Assembly (NCBI GenBank): GCA_006226895.1
Contig: SBFN01000071.1
Coordinates: 1-9,852, forward strand
DNA from: Deltaproteobacteria bacterium
GTDB lineage: Bacteria > Desulfobacterota > Desulfuromonadia > Desulfuromonadales > BM103
DNA length: 9,852 nt
Reading direction: 5' to 3'
This document shows positions 7,748 to 9,852 of this stretch, one piece after another. The notes below the pieces were generated by a model, which was not told where the DNA came from, searched no databases, and saw only the letters and a program-made list of their open reading frames with translations. A program made the position numbers and the translations under genes. The stretch's first letter is position 1; each line of letters opens with the position of its first letter.

Positions 7748-8074
7748 ATGTTCGCAACAAACGCATATGCGATGGCTGGTGGCGCAGAACAACAAGCTGG
7801 AGGGTCCGGTATGGAAGGGATTGTGATGCTGGTTATCATGTTCGCAATCTTTTACCTGTTGCTGATCCGTCCACAACAGAAGCGCGCCAAGCAGCACAAA
7901 GAGCTGGTACAAAGTTTGAAAGCCGGCGATCAGGTTGTTTCCGCCGGCGGAATTCACGGTAAAGTCGTGGCTGTTCAGGAAGATGTTGTGACCCTTGAAG
8001 TGGCCAGCAATGTTCGTATTAAAATCAACCGCAGCTCTGTCGTTGGCACCAAGACAGATAGCCTGGAAGAATAG
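7748..8074 (+). CDS. yajC: Sec translocase accessory subunit YajC
   Basis: 108 aa. YajC is a small inner-membrane protein that associates with SecDF and YidC at the SecYEG channel. Seen here: a short N-terminal tail, one membrane segment (about 23-40), then the family hallmark RPQQKR (41-46) and a soluble C-terminal domain with LKAGDQVVSAGGIHGKV (about 57-73). A perfect Shine-Dalgarno AGGAGG (7736-7741) lies 6 nt before the ATG and fixes the start. It is the strongest ribosome site in the window, consistent with high expression of YajC. The 65-nt gap after tgt contains AT-rich sequence with a possible -10 (TATAAC, 7719-7724), so an internal promoter is possible but weakly supported. Confidence 0.96.
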   Translation: MFATNAYAMAGGAEQQAGGSGMEGIVMLVIMFAIFYLLLIRPQQKRAKQHKELVQSLKAGDQVVSAGGIHGKVVAVQEDVVTLEVASNVRIKINRSSVVGTKTDSLEE

Positions 8075-8093
8075 CTGTCAACTCATAAAGCGT

Positions 8094-8189
8094 ATGTCTG
8101 AGGGATCGAATTCCGCTATTTTCGGATCGGATCGTTCGCCAGACACTCTAATAAGTCGTATGGCGGTCTGCCTTTCGCGGACCGGTTGA
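8094..8189 (+). CDS. Possible 31-codon leader mini-ORF upstream of secD
   Basis: An ATG at 8094 opens a 31-codon frame ending at a TGA (8187-8189), one base before the secD ribosome site (AGGAG, 8191-8195). The last codons run through a GC-rich hairpin (8164-8184). The peptide has no signal sequence or membrane segment and no known arrest motif. Its own ribosome site is poor (TAAAG). Position is the only argument for it; it may be chance. Confidence 0.15.
   Translation: MSEGSNSAIFGSDRSPDTLISRMAVCLSRTG
8164..8184 (+). promoter_or_regulatory. GC-rich hairpin immediately before the secD ribosome site
   Basis: An 8-bp stem, CGGTCTGC (8164-8171) with GCGGACCG (8177-8184), has one U-G pair and a CTTTC loop. 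It ends 6 nt before the secD Shine-Dalgarno sequence AGGAG (8191-8195). No T-run follows, so it is not an intrinsic terminator. It may be an mRNA-stabilising or translation-modulating structure. It lies in a 131-nt yajC-secD gap (8075-8205) that holds no other recognisable feature. Confidence 0.4.
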
Positions 8190-8205
8190 AAGGAGATGCA
8201 ACAGA

Positions 8206-9808
8206 ATGTCCAATAGCCTCAAGATTCGGACCGGCCTGGTTCTGGGCTGCCTCATCCTGGCCCTTGTCTCGCTCGGACCGACGCTCTTCGGCAGTAATTT
8301 GCCGGACTGGTGGCGCAAGGCCTTTGACCCGATTCACCTCGGTCTTGACCTGCAAGGTGGCATGCACCTGGTTCTCGGTGTTGATGCAGACAAAGCGGTT
8401 GAAAGTCGTCTCGATACGATCGTTGATCAGTCGGAAGACCTGTTGCGTGAAAAGGACGTGATCTTCAAGAGGATCGATCGATCGTCCGGAGAGCGCATCA
8501 TTGTCACCGTTTATGATGAAGAATCTGGTGTGCAGGCCGATGCGATCATGGCCGAAAACTTCCCGAACCTCGAAGCGATGACGCTGACGGCCGAAGGGGC
8601 ATATATCCAGAAGAATTATCGTTTGAGCGATAATGAGATCGAGACGGTTCGCGAGTACGCTGTTCGCCAGGCCCTTGAAACGCTGCGCAATCGTGTTGAC
8701 CAGTTTGGTGTGAGTGAGCCAACCCTGCAACGCCAGGAAGGCAATCGCATCCTGATTCAGTTGCCTGGCGTCAAGGACCCTCAACGCGCCATCGATCTGC
8801 TCGGTAAAACGGCGCGTCTTGAATTCAAGATGGTTATGGAGGATGCCAACCCGCAGGACGCTATTGAGGGTAACCTGCCTGCCGGTGGCCAACTCCTTTA
8901 TGAGCGCCGGGTTGATCCTCGCTCTGGAGCGGTGTCAGAGAGCCCTCTCGTCGTCGAGGACAAAACGATTCTGACAGGTGATCTTCTCTCCAATGCCCAG
9001 GTTCGTATCGACACCCGCTTCAACGATCCTTATGTTGCCATCGACTTTAACTCGGTTGGCGCGAAACGCTTTGATCAGATTACCGGTGCCAATGTCGGCA
9101 AACGCATGGCGATCGTCCTTGACGACACGGTTTATTCCGCGCCTGTTATCCGCGAGCGGATTTCCGGTGGCAGCGCTCAGGTCAGCGGCAGCTTCACCGA
9201 GCAGGAAGCCACGGACCTGGCGATCGTTCTGCGCGCTGGCTCGCTTCCTGCGCCGGTTAATATCCTTGAAAACCGCACCGTCGGACCGTCTTTGGGGCAG
9301 GATTCAATCGACCAGGGGATGCGTTCGGTTCTGATCGGTTTCGTGCTGGTCGTCATCGCCATGTTGATTTATTACAAATTCTCAGGTCTCGTAGCCAACA
9401 CTGTGCTGATGTTGAATCTTGTGTTCATCATGGCCATGCTGTCGATCTTTGGTGCAACCCTGACGCTGCCCGGTATCGCTGGTATCGTTCTGACAGTCGG
9501 TATGGCGGTTGATGCCAACGTCCTTATTTTCGAGCGAGCGCATTCGGGAGGAGCTGCGTCTGGGAAGGACACCCCGTGCAGCTCTGGAAGCCGGTTTCGA
9601 AAAAGCGAAGCTGACGATTATAGATGCTAATGTAACAACTCTGATTGCTGCTCTGGTTCTGTTCCAGTTTGGCACCGGTCCGGTTAAAGGTTTTGCCGTC
9701 ACTCTATCGGTCGGCATCATTTCGTCACTCTTTACCGCAGTTGTGGTTTCGCGACTGATTTTCGATCTTTACCTGTCGCGCGGTAAAGTTGATCGCCTGA
9801 GTATCTAG
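8206..9808 (+). CDS. secD: Protein translocase subunit SecD, frameshifted near the C-terminus
   Basis: SecD with SecF uses the proton motive force to pull exported proteins out of SecYEG on the periplasmic side. Visible: TM1 about 10-28, DLQGG (48-52), periplasmic P1 region including RNRVDQFGVSEP (161-172), LRAGSLPAP (342-350), TM2-TM4 about 370-440 and the conserved VGMAVDANVLIFER (431-444). After Arg444 the frame breaks. As written, translation continues for 30 unrelated residues and stops at 9628-9630 (474 aa). The true C-terminus, beginning IREELRLGRTPRAALEAGF and containing TM5-TM6, is in the +1 frame to 9808. Removing one CGAG from CGAGCGAGCG (9531-9540) restores an uninterrupted 532-aa SecD. 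ATG 8206 follows AGGAG (8191-8195). It is followed 9 nt later by secF. The break is a real mutation or an assembly error. Confidence 0.93.
9531..9540 (+). repeat. Tandem CGAG duplication that breaks secD
   Basis: CGAG is present twice in tandem followed by CG. Read in frame, Phe-Glu-Arg is followed by Ala-His instead of the family's Ile-Arg. Deleting either copy gives Phe-Glu-Arg-Ile-Arg-Glu-Glu, the conserved SecD sequence. A 4-bp gain by slipped-strand copying, or an assembly slip, explains it. Confidence 0.85.
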
Positions 9809-9817
9809 GAGCTCTCA

Positions 9818-9852
9818 ATGCAGATTATCAAGCATGATATAAATATCAATTT
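9818..9852 (+). CDS. secF: Protein translocase subunit SecF, N-terminal fragment
   Basis: Only the first 11 codons plus two bases are in the window (MQIIKHDININ, next residue probably Phe). The ATG follows the secD stop (9806-9808) by 9 nt, with AGGAG (9807-9811) overlapping that stop as ribosome site, which suggests translational coupling to secD. SecF forms the SecDF complex with SecD, and secF directly follows secD in this lineage. The call rests on position and on the short N-terminus, which resembles SecF of Geobacter-like bacteria as I recall it. The close coupling means the secD frameshift, which stops translation about 190 nt early, could also lower SecF output. Confidence 0.85.
   Translation, partial: MQIIKHDININ

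Noticed and set aside
8116..8892. Open frame of 258 codons on the minus strand opposite secD
   Set aside because: Antisense to well-conserved SecD sequence, no recognisable domain; composition follows from the secD codons.
9509..9808. Separate 99-codon gene starting at a TTG in the secD 3' end
   Set aside because: From the CGC at 9539 onward it is the normal SecD C-terminus; the residues before that are out-of-frame secD. It is the downstream part of the frameshifted gene, not a gene of its own.

Overview
The window looks like chromosome from a Desulfuromonadota (Geobacter/Desulfuromonas/Pelobacter-like) bacterium. The reasons are the gene order queA-tgt-yajC-secD-secF, the protein sequences themselves, and a membrane signalling protein with a c-type heme motif (CxxCH) in its periplasmic sensor. 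Placement below order level cannot be made from the sequence alone.

Left edge (1-423): no gene. Positions 1 to about 190 hold a hairpin-rich, repeat-like stretch. Two strong intrinsic terminator hairpins follow (331-363 and 374-405) and close the leftward operon.

Leftward operon (4677 down to 424): two membrane-bound signalling proteins 12 nt apart. The first gene encodes TM / periplasmic sensor with CxxCH / TM / HAMP / coiled coil / GAF / HD-GYP, with an intact phosphodiesterase signature. The second encodes TM / periplasmic Cache-like sensor / TM / HAMP / coiled coil / GAF / GGDEF. Its GGDEF active site is badly degenerate (GNDQF, lost guanine-binding Asn, lost phosphate-binding Arg), but the RxxD c-di-GMP-binding site is kept. 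The pair reads as a heme/redox-responsive cyclic-dinucleotide phosphodiesterase next to a probable non-catalytic c-di-GMP receptor.

Divergent intergenic region (4678-4965): AT-rich, with two inverted repeats; presumably holds promoters for both directions.

Rightward cluster (4966-9852): a small DUF2065/YjeT-like membrane protein, then queA and tgt (queuosine tRNA modification), then yajC, secD and the first 35 nt of secF (Sec accessory complex). queA and tgt are separated by a 199-bp MITE-like element with perfect 13-bp terminal inverted repeats. A 131-nt gap between yajC and secD holds a 31-codon mini-ORF and a GC-rich hairpin just before the secD ribosome binding site.

secD carries an apparent 4-bp tandem duplication (CGAGCGAGCG, 9531-9540). 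It shifts the frame and cuts the protein from a predicted 532 aa to 474 aa, removing the last two membrane segments. This is either a recent mutation or an assembly error.
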